Shown here: positions 33,781-42,627 of the stretch, one piece after another | How the letters are laid out: each line of letters opens with the position of its first letter | Position numbering within the stretch: the stretch's first letter is position 1 | NCBI RefSeq assembly: GCF_000009765.2 | Contig: NC_003155.5 | Location: forward strand, 4,154,001-4,218,000 | Source of the DNA: Streptomyces avermitilis MA-4680 = NBRC 14893 | GTDB taxonomy: Bacteria; Actinomycetota; Actinomycetes; Streptomycetales; Streptomycetaceae | Direction: 5' to 3' | DNA length: 64,000 nt | Notes under the pieces: model-generated | Told to the model about the DNA's origin: nothing | Database searches by the model: none | The model's input: the letters and a program-made list of their open reading frames with translations, nothing else | Position numbers and translations under genes: made by a program

Positions 33781-34854
33781 TCACCTAGTGTGCATGCTGG
33801 CAGGTCCGTCCATGATGTCCGCCTTGGCCTTGTTGAGCGCGGCGTGCAGGTCGGTGATGTCCTTGAAGGTCGGGTTGGAGTCGGCCAAGCCGACACCGCC
33901 GGTGTTGAGGTTGGCGCGGACCACACCGGTCAGCGGCTTGCCGTCGTGCACCGACTTGGACAGGTTGTACACCGCGCCGGCCACGTCCTTCATCGCCGAG
34001 GTGAGGATGGAGTTCTTGTACTTGGCCAGCGCGTCCTGCTTGTACTGGTCGGAGTCGACACCGATCGCCCACACCTTGTGCTCGGCGGCGGCCTGGATGA
34101 CGCCCTGACCGGACAGGCCCGCGGCGGCGTAGACGACGTCGGCCTTGGCGCCGATCTGGCCCTCGGCCGCGGCCTCGCCCTTGTCCGGGCTGGAGAACCC
34201 GCCCTCGGCGGCGGTCTCGGTCAGGTACTGCGACTTGACCGTGACACCCTTCTTGGTGTCCTTGACGCCCTGCGCGAAGCCCGCCTCGAACTTGTGGATC
34301 AGCGGGACGTCCACGCCGCCGATGAAGCCGACGACGTTCGACTTGGTGGTCTTGGCGGCGGTGACGCCGGCGAGGTAGGAGGCCTCCTCCTCGTGGAAGA
34401 CGAGGTCCGCGACGTTGTCCGCCTTGACCTGCTCGTCGTCGATGATGCCGAAGGTGGTCTTCGGGTACTTCGCGGCGGCTTCCTTGACGGCGGGGGCGTA
34501 GGCGAAGCCGACACCGATGACCGGGTTGTAGCCGGCCTTGGCGAGCTGCTCCAGACGCTGGACCTTGTCGGCGTTCGACTCGCCGTCCTGCGGCTCGATG
34601 TCCCGGCCGCCGATCTTGAACTCCTTCTCGGCCTTCTCGAATCCGGCGTACGCGGCGTCGTTGAAGGACTGGTCGCCTTTGCCGCCGATGTCGTACGCGA
34701 GACCGATGCCCTTGCCGGTGTAGCCGGACGAGCTCTTGTCCGAACCGCTGTCGGCCTCGTTGCTGGACTTACCGCAACCGGCTGCCGCGAGGGCGACGAC
34801 CGCGACGGTCACCGCGGCTCGGGAGAATCTCGTCCTCCGAGATATCAGACGCAC
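33781..34854 (-). CDS. BMP-family nucleoside-binding lipoprotein (copy 2, unusual C-terminus)
   Basis: A 357-residue paralogue of copy 1. VRLISRRTRFSRAAVTVAVV and ALAAAGCG give the signal and lipobox; the mature domain begins IGLAYDIGGKGDQSFNDAAY and is then nearly the same as copy 1. The C-terminus, ADIMDGPASMHTR, departs from the family ending kept in copy 1 (GIKDGSIKVKTN), so the last few residues look replaced. GTG 34854 follows AAGGG at 9 nt. A palindrome variant lies upstream. Two binding proteins may broaden nucleoside range. Confidence 0.93.
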   Translation of the reverse strand: MRLISRRTRFSRAAVTVAVVALAAAGCGKSSNEADSGSDKSSSGYTGKGIGLAYDIGGKGDQSFNDAAYAGFEKAEKEFKIGGRDIEPQDGESNADKVQRLEQLAKAGYNPVIGVGFAYAPAVKEAAAKYPKTTFGIIDDEQVKADNVADLVFHEEEASYLAGVTAAKTTKSNVVGFIGGVDVPLIHKFEAGFAQGVKDTKKGVTVKSQYLTETAAEGGFSSPDKGEAAAEGQIGAKADVVYAAAGLSGQGVIQAAAEHKVWAIGVDSDQYKQDALAKYKNSILTSAMKDVAGAVYNLSKSVHDGKPLTGVVRANLNTGGVGLADSNPTFKDITDLHAALNKAKADIMDGPASMHTR

Positions 34855-34935
34855 AGCTAGCACCCTTCGTCCCCACGGCCCGTCACCGGTCCGCATCCCC
34901 AAATGCGCCGCGACCGCAGCGATTTCGGCGCACAG

Positions 34936-34947
34936 TAACGCGCGTAG
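34936..34947 (-). promoter_or_regulatory. Variant nucleoside-regulon palindrome at BMP copy 2
   Basis: Minus strand CTACGCGCGTTA, the same variant as at copy 1, overlapping a -10-like TACTGT. Confidence 0.7.
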
Positions 34948-35086
34948 AAGGGGAGAGGAACGGGGTTTCTCGTGGCCGTTATCGATTCGTGCCGACACCG
35001 GGTTACGTTTGCGCGCCGGTGGTTACGGCGGGGTGACGCAAGCGGACGAAGGGGTACCGAAGGGGGCACCCCTCAGCCTCTCCGCC

Positions 35087-36352
35087 TTACCGTGCGGCGT
35101 CCAGGAGGGCGGCCGCGGTGAAGAGCTCGACGCCGACCGTGATGGCGTGCTCGTCCACGTCGAAGTCGCCCTGGTGGAGATCACGGACGACGCGCTCGCC
35201 CGGCTTGCGGACGCCCAGGCGGGCCATGGCGCCGGGCACGTGCTCCAGATACCAGGAGAAGTCCTCGCCGCCGAGGCTCTGCTCGGTGTCCTCGACGGAG
35301 TCCGGGCCGCGGCGGGCGGTCATGGCGTCGTGCAGCAGGTCGGAGACGGCCGGGTCGTTGACGACCGGGGGCACCCCGCGGACGTAGTTGATCTCGGTCT
35401 TGGCGCGGTAGAGACCGGCGATCTCGTCGATGGCCGCGTGCACGAGGTCGGGTGCCGCCCGCCAGGCGTTGAGGTCCAGGCAGCGCACGGTCCCGGACAG
35501 CTCCGCGCGCTGCGGGATGACGTTGCAGGCGTGGCCGGACTCGATACGTCCCCAGGTCAGCGCGAGTCCGCTGCGCGCGTCGACGCGCCGGGCGACCAGG
35601 GCCGGCACATCGGTGGCGACGCGGGCGGCGGCGGTGACGAGGTCGGTGGTGAGGTGGGGGCGCGCGGTGTGGCCGCCGGGGCCGTTGAGCGCCACTTCGA
35701 GCCGGTCGCAGGCGGAGGTGATGGGGCCGTGCCGCAGCCCGATGCGCCCGGCGTCGACCCGGGGGTCGCAGTGCACGCCGATGATCCGCCCCACACCCTC
35801 CAGCGCACCCGACGCGATGGCGTCGACCGCGCCTCCGGGCAGGACCTCCTCGGCGGGCTGGAAGATCAGCCGCACGGGGTACGGGAGACGCCCCTGGCTG
35901 TGCAGCTCGGCGAGGACGAGCCCGGCGCCGAGGACCACGGTGGTGTGGACGTCGTGGCCGCAGGCGTGGGCGCGGTCCGGCACCGTGGAGCGGTACGCGC
36001 AGTCGACCTTGGCGTCCGGGATGGGGAGGGCGTCGATGTCGGCGCGCAGGGCGAGCATGGGCCTCGGGCCGGCGTCGGCGGCCTGCGCCCCGTCGCCGGT
36101 CTCGGCGGTGTTCCCGATGTCACAGATGAGCCCGGTCCCGGTGTCGAGCACGCGGGGGTGGAGGTCGGCCTTCTCCAGGCGTGCCTTGAGGGCCGCGGTG
36201 GTGCGGAACTCCTGGTTGCCGAGCTCCGGGTGCATGTGCACGTCGCGGCGGAACGCCACGAGTTCGGCGCGCAGTGCCTCGGGCAGCGCGCCGGGGAGCT
36301 CTGCGTCCCCGGGGAAATCGGCCTCGGACTCTCGGGACATCAGTTGGTTCAC
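35087..36352 (-). CDS. M20-family amidohydrolase (AmiA1/AmiB1-like)
   Basis: A 421-residue M20D metallohydrolase. LVAFRRDVHMHPELGNQEF opens the family; ALRADIDALPIPD, RAHACGHDVHTTVVLG (metal-binding Cys and His), LIFQPAEEVLPGGA (catalytic Glu), GVHCDPRVDAGRIG and the C-terminal QSLGGEDFSWYLEHVPG follow, with the dimerisation domain between (GPGGHTARPHLTTDLV). Such enzymes remove acyl or amino-acid amide groups. The place among deo/cdd genes matches mycobacterial amiA1/amiB1, but its substrate is unknown. GTG 36352 lies 7 nt after TACCCT (leaderless type); ATG 36340 is an alternative. Confidence 0.9.
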   Translation of the reverse strand: MNQLMSRESEADFPGDAELPGALPEALRAELVAFRRDVHMHPELGNQEFRTTAALKARLEKADLHPRVLDTGTGLICDIGNTAETGDGAQAADAGPRPMLALRADIDALPIPDAKVDCAYRSTVPDRAHACGHDVHTTVVLGAGLVLAELHSQGRLPYPVRLIFQPAEEVLPGGAVDAIASGALEGVGRIIGVHCDPRVDAGRIGLRHGPITSACDRLEVALNGPGGHTARPHLTTDLVTAAARVATDVPALVARRVDARSGLALTWGRIESGHACNVIPQRAELSGTVRCLDLNAWRAAPDLVHAAIDEIAGLYRAKTEINYVRGVPPVVNDPAVSDLLHDAMTARRGPDSVEDTEQSLGGEDFSWYLEHVPGAMARLGVRKPGERVVRDLHQGDFDVDEHAITVGVELFTAAALLDAAR

Positions 36353-36712
36353 CCTTTGAAGGGTAGGGCGACGGTGCGGCCACGCGACCCACGATCAACA
36401 AAACTTCAGCCCGTTAGGGGAAGAAAACTGGCCGCCCGACGCATACATATCGGTCGGGATGGGTAAGCTCGCCCGCCTTTCCGGACGACGGATCGTGGTC
36501 CGGTGTGGTGGCCGGGCTCGTGATCCACGCCGCCGGGGCTGCCGGCGGAACCCATGGGAAGGCCCGGGGTGCCCGAGCGCGTCCGTCGGGGAAACGCTCG
36601 GAGTGCCTGAGCCCATTCCCCGCGCTCTACGGTCCCACAAATGGCGGTGGCGGGTTTCCCGACGCACGCACGCGCGTCGGACGGACGGCCGCCCGGAAAG
36701 GGGCACCCACCC
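36353..36712. other. 360-bp gap between the amidohydrolase and the wall-polymer operon
   Basis: No convincing gene. The left end holds the amidohydrolase promoter (minus strand). About 36430-36480 is relatively AT-rich (CATACATATCGG) and ends in a plus-strand TAAGCT that could be a -10, but no clear rightward gene follows. The rest shows no repeat or hairpin of note. Confidence 0.5.
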
Positions 36713-37786
36713 CTACGCCATGCGCACCGCCGACAGCCGGTGCACGTCCCGCGCCGTCCCCGTCACCCCCGACAGGAACCCCTGTGCCCGCGGTGACGCG
36801 TTCTCCGTCAGCCATGTCGGGTCGATGTCGCAGACCGCGACGCGGACCTCCGTGCCGGCCAGCGCCAGCGGCAGCGTGTGGACCACCGTCGAGGGGAAGC
36901 TCAGGATCGTACGGCCGATCGGGCCACGGCGGGCGATCAGCTCCAGGGGAAGGTCGGGGCGGACGATCTCCAGGCCTGTCTCCGCGGCCAGTCGGCGGAG
37001 TTTGTCCGTGCTCTCGCGGCGGTGGGCGAAGTAGCGCGTCGCGCCGTGCGCCTTGGCCAGGGCCCGTACCGCCTCCAGATAGCGGTCGCCGTCCACCACG
37101 CCCGTCTCCACCAGGGACGTGCCCACCAGGTCGGCGCCCTTGGTCAGGCGCGGCGGGCCGAAGCGGACGCGGGTCCAGGAGAAGTCGTTCCGCGTGACCT
37201 TGACGCCCTCGGGCGCCGAGTCGATCGGCATCGACGAGAACACCTCGACGGTGCGGTGCGCGCTCGGCGTCAGCCGGCGGCGCGCCGACGACGACACCGG
37301 GGCGAAGAGCAGGTCGCGCGGGCCCGGTCGGCCGCCCTTGCGGTGCCAGCGCACCAGACGTTCGCCGCGGGCGAGCTGGGCGACGAACTCCATCGTCGCC
37401 GTGCCGTCGTCCACGACGACCAGTTCACGGGCGCGGGTGATCGTCAGCAGCAGTTGTACGTAGCGGGAGAAGGGGTCTCCCATGACGATCCGGTCCGCCC
37501 GGCGCAGCACGCCCGCCAGACCGCCGATCGTGTGGAACGGCGCCGTCGGACCGCCCCGCGCCTCCTCCCAGCGGACCTCGTACCCCTCGTCGCGGGCCAG
37601 TTCGGCCATACGGCGCAGCTGGCCGCGGGTCATCGGGTCCGTGGGAGAGAGGACGACGAGCGTGAGCCCCGCGCCGGGGTCGTGCAGCGCGTTCGTGTAC
37701 GCCCATTCGAGGACGTTCAACAGCTGTACCGGACTCTCGACGAAGGCGAGAGTGTGGGGGCCGGCGGATCCGGCGCGGGGGCTCAT
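36713..37786 (-). CDS. Polysialyltransferase-like glycosyltransferase
   Basis: A 357-residue protein that looks like a bacterial sialyl/polysialyltransferase: HTLAFVESPVQLLNVLEWAY at the N-terminus, IVMGDPFSRYVQLLLTITR, ELVVVDDGTATMEFV, and the C-terminal ATRYFAHRRESTDKLRRLA and ILSFPSTVVHTLPLAL. The HR motif and the later Ser/Pro-rich strand are typical of this transferase superfamily. It is last in a four-gene operon with neuB, neuA and a DUF6716-like gene, so it probably transfers CMP-activated nonulosonic acid to a wall polymer. A TTG at 37816 overlapping the neuB stop is another possible start; ATG 37786 is chosen. Confidence 0.8.
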   Translation of the reverse strand: MSPRAGSAGPHTLAFVESPVQLLNVLEWAYTNALHDPGAGLTLVVLSPTDPMTRGQLRRMAELARDEGYEVRWEEARGGPTAPFHTIGGLAGVLRRADRIVMGDPFSRYVQLLLTITRARELVVVDDGTATMEFVAQLARGERLVRWHRKGGRPGPRDLLFAPVSSSARRRLTPSAHRTVEVFSSMPIDSAPEGVKVTRNDFSWTRVRFGPPRLTKGADLVGTSLVETGVVDGDRYLEAVRALAKAHGATRYFAHRRESTDKLRRLAAETGLEIVRPDLPLELIARRGPIGRTILSFPSTVVHTLPLALAGTEVRVAVCDIDPTWLTENASPRAQGFLSGVTGTARDVHRLSAVRMA

Positions 37787-37812
37787 CGGCGTACGACCGT
37801 CCCGTAAGTGGC

Positions 37813-38748
37813 TCAAACCGCTACCGGCTCGCCCGCCGCCGCCGCGATCTCCGCCTCGGCGACGACGCCCGGGACCCGGCGCAGCTTCTTCATGGGGCCG
37901 AGCTCGGACTCGTAGACCTTCTTGACGCCGTCGCCGAGGGAGGCCTCGATGGTGCGGATGTCACGGACCAGGCGCGTGAGGCCCTGCGGCTCGACGGAGG
38001 CGGCCTGGTCGGAGCCCCACATGGCGCGGTCGAGGGTGATGTGGCGCTCGACGAACGTGGCGCCGAGGGCGACCGCGGCGAGCGTGGTCTGCAGGCCCGT
38101 CTCGTGGCCGGAGTAGCCGATCGGGACGTTCGGGTACTCGGCCTGGAGGGTGTTGATGACGCGGAGGTTGAGCTCCTCGGCCTTCGCCGGGTACGTCGAG
38201 GTGGCGTGGCAGAGCAGGATGTTGTCCGAGCCGAGGACCTCTACCGCGTGACGGATCTGCTTCGGGGTCGACATGCCCGTGGAGAGGATGACCGTGCGGC
38301 CCGTACCGCGCAGGGCGCGGAGCAGCTCGTCGTCGGTCAGGGACGCGGAGGCCACCTTGTGGGCGGGGATGTCGAACTTCTCCAGGAAGGCGACGGCCTC
38401 GGTGTCCCACGGGGAGGCGAACCAGTCGATGTTCTTGCTCTTGGCGTACTCGTCGATCTGGCGGTACTCGTCCTCACCGAACTCCACGCGGTGGCGGTAG
38501 TCGATGTAGGTCATGCGGCCCCAGGGGGTGTCGCGCTCGATGTCCCACTGGTCGCGCGGGGTGCAGATCTCCGGGGTGCGCTTCTGGAACTTGACGGCGT
38601 CGCAGCCGGCCTCGGCGGCGGCGTCGATCAGCTTGAAGGCGTTCTCGAGCTCACCGTTGTGGTTGATGCCGATCTCGCCGACGACGTAGACGGGGTGGCC
38701 CGGGCCGGCGGTCTTGGAACCGAAGCTGCGCAGACGGGAGTTGCTCAT
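37813..38748 (-). CDS. neuB: Nonulosonic-acid synthase (NeuB family), without SAF domain
   Basis: A 311-residue TIM-barrel synthase condensing a hexose (or its phosphate) with phosphoenolpyruvate. VYVVGEIGINHNGELENAF, AGCDAVKFQKRTPE, DWFASPWDTEAVAFL, VILSTGMSTPKQIR, HATSTYPAKAEELNLRVI, GYSGHETGL and VERHITLDRAMWGSDQAAS match NeuB/SpsE. The usual C-terminal antifreeze-like SAF domain (about 60 residues) is missing; the chain stops soon after ELGPMKKLRR. No neuC or N-acetyltransferase is present, which points to Kdn instead of N-acetylneuraminate. Its ribosome site AAGGA lies in the neuA stop (TAAGGA), so the two are coupled. Confidence 0.92.
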   Translation of the reverse strand: MSNSRLRSFGSKTAGPGHPVYVVGEIGINHNGELENAFKLIDAAAEAGCDAVKFQKRTPEICTPRDQWDIERDTPWGRMTYIDYRHRVEFGEDEYRQIDEYAKSKNIDWFASPWDTEAVAFLEKFDIPAHKVASASLTDDELLRALRGTGRTVILSTGMSTPKQIRHAVEVLGSDNILLCHATSTYPAKAEELNLRVINTLQAEYPNVPIGYSGHETGLQTTLAAVALGATFVERHITLDRAMWGSDQAASVEPQGLTRLVRDIRTIEASLGDGVKKVYESELGPMKKLRRVPGVVAEAEIAAAAGEPVAV

Positions 38749-38761
38749 GGTGAAACGTTCC

Positions 38762-40060
38762 TTACTTGTCGAGGGAGTCGAGAGAGGGGCCGAGGATCCA
38801 GCTGGCGATCTCTCGGATCGCGCCGTCGCCGCCGGGGACGGTGGTGACCGCGCGTGCGGCGCCGCGCACGACGTCGTGGGCGCTCGCGACCGCCACCGGC
38901 CAGCCCACGAGGGCGAAGCACGGGAGGTCGTTGACGTCGTTGCCGACGTAGAGCACGCGCTCGGGCGCGATGCCCTGCTCCTCGCACCACTGCTTCAGTG
39001 CGAGGTCTTTCCGGTCGATGCCGTGCAGGACCGGAATCTTGAGCTTCCGGGCCCGGGCGGCGACGACCGGGTTCTGTTCCGTGGACAGGATGAGCATCGT
39101 CAGGCCGCTCTTGCGGAGGGCCGCGATACCGAGGCCGTCCCCGCGGTGCACGGAGACGAACTCCCGTCCGTCGGAGTCGATCAGCACCCTGTCGTCGGTC
39201 TGGGTGCCGTCGAAGTCGAGGACGACCGCGTCGATGTCTTCGGCGGTCGGGAGGGCGCCGGGCCGGTTCGCGTCGAAGAGCGGCGCGAGGGCCCGGGCGC
39301 GGGCGAGGTCGTGGGGGTCGTCGATCTCCAGGACCCGGGCCGGGTCGGTGCGGACCAGCTCGGTGCGGCCGAAGAAGCGGTGCCTGGCCTCGCGGAAGCC
39401 CGTCGCGTCCATGCCGTAGACGGCGCCCGTCTCCAGGAGGTCCTGGGGGCGGTCCTGACGGCGCGGGCGGAAGGACTTGTCATGGTTGATGCCGTAGCCG
39501 CCGCTGGTGGCGGTGCCGGTGACCAGGGTGTCCGTGCCGCCCTCGACGGCGGCGCGCTCGGCGCCGAGCGCCCCGGGGGCGTCGTCGGCGTCGCGCCACA
39601 CGAAGCCGTGGAAGGGGGCCACGGTCAGCGCCGTGTCCGCGCCCTTGCCGACGATGGCGTGGACGACTCCGTCCACGTCCTCGCGGACGATGAAGGGGCT
39701 GGTGCACTGCACCAGCAGGACCACGTCGACCGCCGCGCCGTGCAGGGCCTCATGGGTGTCCATGGCGTGCAGGACGGCGGCCTCGGAGGTGGCGGTGTCG
39801 CCGGCGATGGCGGCGGGCCGCAGCACGACCTCGGCGCCGGCCTCGCGGGCCGCGGCGGCGATGGCGTGGTCGTCCGTGGAGACGACGACGTCCGTGACGA
39901 GCCGGGTCGCCCGGCACTCGCGGACGGCGCGGGCCACCAGCGGTACGCCGCCGACCGGCAGCAGGTTCTTCGCGGGCACGCCCTTGGAGCCGCCGCGCGC
40001 GGGGATCACCGCGAGCACACGGCGCACCGAAGCCGCTTGGCCCGCTTCCGAGTGGGACAT
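38762..40060 (-). CDS. neuA: CMP-nonulosonic-acid synthetase fused to a HAD phosphatase
   Basis: A 432-residue fusion. Residues about 15-240 form the cytidylyltransferase: VLAVIPARGGSKGVPAKNLL, VVVSTDDHAIAAAAREAGAE, VVLLVQCTSPFIVREDVDG and GYGINHDKSFRPRRQDRP. Residues about 275-430 are a KdsC-type HAD phosphatase: DAVVLDFDGTQTDDRVLIDS (nucleophile Asp), LTMLILSTEQNPVVAARA and LYVGNDVNDLPCFALVGWPV. The phosphatase would remove the 9-phosphate before CMP activation, as needed if NeuB uses mannose-6-phosphate. AAGGAG lies 8 nt before ATG. Confidence 0.93.
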   Translation of the reverse strand: MSHSEAGQAASVRRVLAVIPARGGSKGVPAKNLLPVGGVPLVARAVRECRATRLVTDVVVSTDDHAIAAAAREAGAEVVLRPAAIAGDTATSEAAVLHAMDTHEALHGAAVDVVLLVQCTSPFIVREDVDGVVHAIVGKGADTALTVAPFHGFVWRDADDAPGALGAERAAVEGGTDTLVTGTATSGGYGINHDKSFRPRRQDRPQDLLETGAVYGMDATGFREARHRFFGRTELVRTDPARVLEIDDPHDLARARALAPLFDANRPGALPTAEDIDAVVLDFDGTQTDDRVLIDSDGREFVSVHRGDGLGIAALRKSGLTMLILSTEQNPVVAARARKLKIPVLHGIDRKDLALKQWCEEQGIAPERVLYVGNDVNDLPCFALVGWPVAVASAHDVVRGAARAVTTVPGGDGAIREIASWILGPSLDSLDK

Positions 40061-40092
40061 TCGCTGTACTCCTTGGGAAGGGATAGGTGTGC

Positions 40093-41448
40093 TCACAGCT
40101 CCCCCATCCGCCGGATGACGGGCGCCACGCGCTGCACTCCGTGGCGGTAGGCGCCGCGGGCCGCCCGGCGCACCATCTGCCGTACGGGGCTGGGCTCCTT
40201 GTCGGCGGCGGGCGCTCCGGGCAGCGGGCTGCCGTCCGGGGCGAGGTGGTGGCGGGCGAGGATGCCGGGGAGGTAGCCGGGCGCGGTGACGGGTGTGTAG
40301 TAGGGCGCCAGCGGGGGGAGTTCGCCGGCGGCCAGCAGCCCGGCGATCCGTTCGCGTGCCGCGTCGAAGGCCGTCTCGTACGACCCTCCCCCAGAGGGGG
40401 TGCCCCCAGCGGCGACGCCCTGCCGGGCCACCCACGTGGGGTCGGGCAGCGGTCGGTGGCCGGCGTCGAGCTGGTCCCAGGAGGCCAGGCAGCCGGAGCC
40501 CACGAAGTGGTGGTTGCCGAGCGCCTCGCGCACCCCGAGGTCCGTCAGGACGACGGTGGGGATGCCGCGGTGCAGGGACTCCAGGGCCGCCGTGGAGCTG
40601 ACCGTGACGAGCAGGTCGGAGCGGTCGAGGACCTCGCCCATGTTTCCGTACACCAGACGGAAGTTGGCCGGGAGACCGTCGGGAAGCCGCTGCGCCAGCT
40701 TCTGGTAGGGCAGCTCCTCGATGTGCGTGGTGTGCTCGCCCGGCTTGGAGCGCAGCTTGAGCAGCACCTCGCGGTCCGGGTGCAGGCGGGCGTGCTGGAC
40801 CAGCCGGTTCAGCAGGTACGTACGGTCCCCCCGCCTCTCCGGTACGGAGGGCTGCGCGGCGAAGACCACCGTGTAGGGCCTGCTCCCCCGCTGTGCGGAC
40901 GGGTCGTTCCCGGCGTAGGGCCGCCCGCCGAGGAAGGGCAGCGCCACCTCGGTCACCGCCGAGGCGTCGGCGCCCACTCCCTCGAACACGGCCCTGAAAC
41001 GCTCCGCGTCCTGACGGGAGTTGGCGAGGACGAGGTCCGCGCCGTGGCGCAGCAGGAGGCCGTCGGCGAGCTTCTCGTAGACGACGCCGACATAGCCGGT
41101 GACGACCACGGGCCGCTTCTCGTGTCCCTGCCGGGCGTGCCCGAGTCCGTGCAGCACCGCCTGGACGGCGCCGCCGACGAGGGCGAGCACGACGATGTCG
41201 TACGTCTCCCCCTTCATATGGCGCAGGAACTCGACGGCGGTGACCTCGCGCAGGGAGTCCGCGCGGACGCCGACCTCTTCGAGCTGGCGGGGGGTGGGGG
41301 TGGCACGGCCCCGCAGCAGGAAGCCGTCGAGCCGAATGTCCGATTCATTCGGTGATACGCGGTTCGCGGTGAGCGCGCCCCATTTCCACCGGGTATCGGA
41401 ATCGGCCAGGACGGCGACCCGCAGGGACTTCGTAGTACTTGCTGGCAC
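40093..41448 (-). CDS. DUF6716-like putative glycosyltransferase
   Basis: A 451-residue protein of GT-B type fold by appearance: SLRVAVLADSDTRWKWGALT, DIVVLALVGGAVQAVLHGL, VVTGYVGVVYEKLADGLLLR, LVLANSRQDAERFRAVFE, VVFAAQPSVPERRGDRTYLL and TVSSTAALESLHRGIPTVVL. I recall this type as DUF6716. It is first in the operon with neuA, neuB and the polysialyltransferase-like gene. GTG 41448 follows a TAGCGT -10-like hexamer by 7 nt. Donor and acceptor are unknown. Confidence 0.75.
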   Translation of the reverse strand: MPASTTKSLRVAVLADSDTRWKWGALTANRVSPNESDIRLDGFLLRGRATPTPRQLEEVGVRADSLREVTAVEFLRHMKGETYDIVVLALVGGAVQAVLHGLGHARQGHEKRPVVVTGYVGVVYEKLADGLLLRHGADLVLANSRQDAERFRAVFEGVGADASAVTEVALPFLGGRPYAGNDPSAQRGSRPYTVVFAAQPSVPERRGDRTYLLNRLVQHARLHPDREVLLKLRSKPGEHTTHIEELPYQKLAQRLPDGLPANFRLVYGNMGEVLDRSDLLVTVSSTAALESLHRGIPTVVLTDLGVREALGNHHFVGSGCLASWDQLDAGHRPLPDPTWVARQGVAAGGTPSGGGSYETAFDAARERIAGLLAAGELPPLAPYYTPVTAPGYLPGILARHHLAPDGSPLPGAPAADKEPSPVRQMVRRAARGAYRHGVQRVAPVIRRMGEL

Positions 41449-41646
41449 GTCGAAAACGCTAGGAAGTGATTCCGATCCGCGGCCCAACCGGAATGCAACA
41501 ACGGGTTAACAGCACATCGCCGATTGGGGATTCGGGGCGTGTCGCGCGCGGAAATCGGCTCGGTTCACGGCTTCGCCACGCGTCGTTCACCTGACATCTC
41601 ACCACCGGTCAAGACGAATGCCGGGCCGCCGCCTAACGTCACTCGG
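41449..41646. promoter_or_regulatory. Divergent, doubly leaderless promoter region of the wall-polymer cluster
   Basis: Minus-strand TAGCGT ends 7 nt before GTG 41448; plus-strand TAACGT (41634-41639) ends 7 nt before GTG 41647. The 198-bp region is AT-richer than its surroundings. Confidence 0.6.
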
Positions 41647-42627
41647 GTGGTCAAGCTCTCCGTCATCGTGCCGTTCTACAACGTGCAGCAATACGCGCCC
41701 GACACCCTGAAGAGCCTGCGTGCGAACGCGGGCGACGACTTCGAATTCATTCTCGTCGACGACTGCTCGCGCGACGAAACCCCGGACATCCTCGCGCGTG
41801 CGGAGCGCGAGCTCCCGGGCGCGGTGCATGTCAGACACGAGAAGAACGGAGGGCTCGCGACCGCACGCAACACCGGGATAGACACCGCGCGCGGCGAGTA
41901 CCTGACGTTCCTCGACGGGGACGACTGGCTCGCTCCCGGCTATTTCCCCCAACTCCTGTCCGCCATCGAGGAGTTGGGGTGCGACTTCGTTCGTACTGAT
42001 CATGTCCAGTGCACCGCGCGGGCCCGCACCGTCAACCGGGTGCCGCACGGCCGGCGCGGTGTGGTGATGAACCCGCGCGACGCGATCCTGCCCGCCGACC
42101 GGTCCACCTCCGTCGACTACGCGTACGCCTGGGCGGGCATCTACCACCGCCGGCTCGTCGACCGCGGGCTGCTCCACTTCACCGACGGGCTGCGCACCGC
42201 CGAGGACCGGCCGTGGATCTGGAAGCTGCACCGGGAGGCCGAATCCTTCGCCACGGTGGGACTGCTGGGCGTCTTCTACCGGCGCGGTGTCGCCTCCTCG
42301 CTGACCCAGATCGGCGACGTACGGCAGCTGGATTTCATTCGCGCGTTCGACCAGGTGGTGGCCGAAACCGCGAAGGACCGTGACGCGGATAAATTGCTCC
42401 CCAAGGCAGTTCGCACATATTGCGCAATCATTTCCCACCATCTGGGATCCATCGAAAGGTTCGAGCCACCGGTGGCACGGAAACTGAAGTCGATGAGCGC
42501 CGTCGCACTGCGCCGTATGCCGCAGGACGTGCTCGAAGAGGCACTGGACTCGATGGACATCCAGCGCGCCTCACGCCTGCGCCGGCTGCGCCGCCGTCCC
42601 GCGACCGCCGCGGGGGTGCCCGCGTGA
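41647..42627 (+). CDS. Family 2 glycosyltransferase
   Basis: A 326-residue GT2 enzyme: KLSVIVPFYNVQQYAPDTLK, FEFILVDDCSRDETPDIL, GLATARNTGIDTARGEYLTF and LDGDDWLAPGYFPQLL (DxD-type metal site). The later part has TDGLRTAEDRPWIWKLH, where ED is the usual acceptor-activating pair. It is the first gene of a three-gene operon; stop overlaps the next start (GTGA). GTG 41647 appears leaderless. It would extend a wall polysaccharide with a sugar other than the nonulosonic acid. Confidence 0.92.
   Translation: MVKLSVIVPFYNVQQYAPDTLKSLRANAGDDFEFILVDDCSRDETPDILARAERELPGAVHVRHEKNGGLATARNTGIDTARGEYLTFLDGDDWLAPGYFPQLLSAIEELGCDFVRTDHVQCTARARTVNRVPHGRRGVVMNPRDAILPADRSTSVDYAYAWAGIYHRRLVDRGLLHFTDGLRTAEDRPWIWKLHREAESFATVGLLGVFYRRGVASSLTQIGDVRQLDFIRAFDQVVAETAKDRDADKLLPKAVRTYCAIISHHLGSIERFEPPVARKLKSMSAVALRRMPQDVLEEALDSMDIQRASRLRRLRRRPATAAGVPA

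Noticed and set aside
36661..36690. ACGCGCGT core near 36681 as another nucleoside operator
   Set aside because: The flanks do not form the CTAC/GTAG arms, and the downstream gene is not in nucleoside metabolism.
37787..37816. TTG 37816 start for the polysialyltransferase-like gene, giving a TTA codon
   Set aside because: The ATG at 37786 gives the natural family N-terminus; the TTA then falls outside the coding region, so no bldA claim is made.
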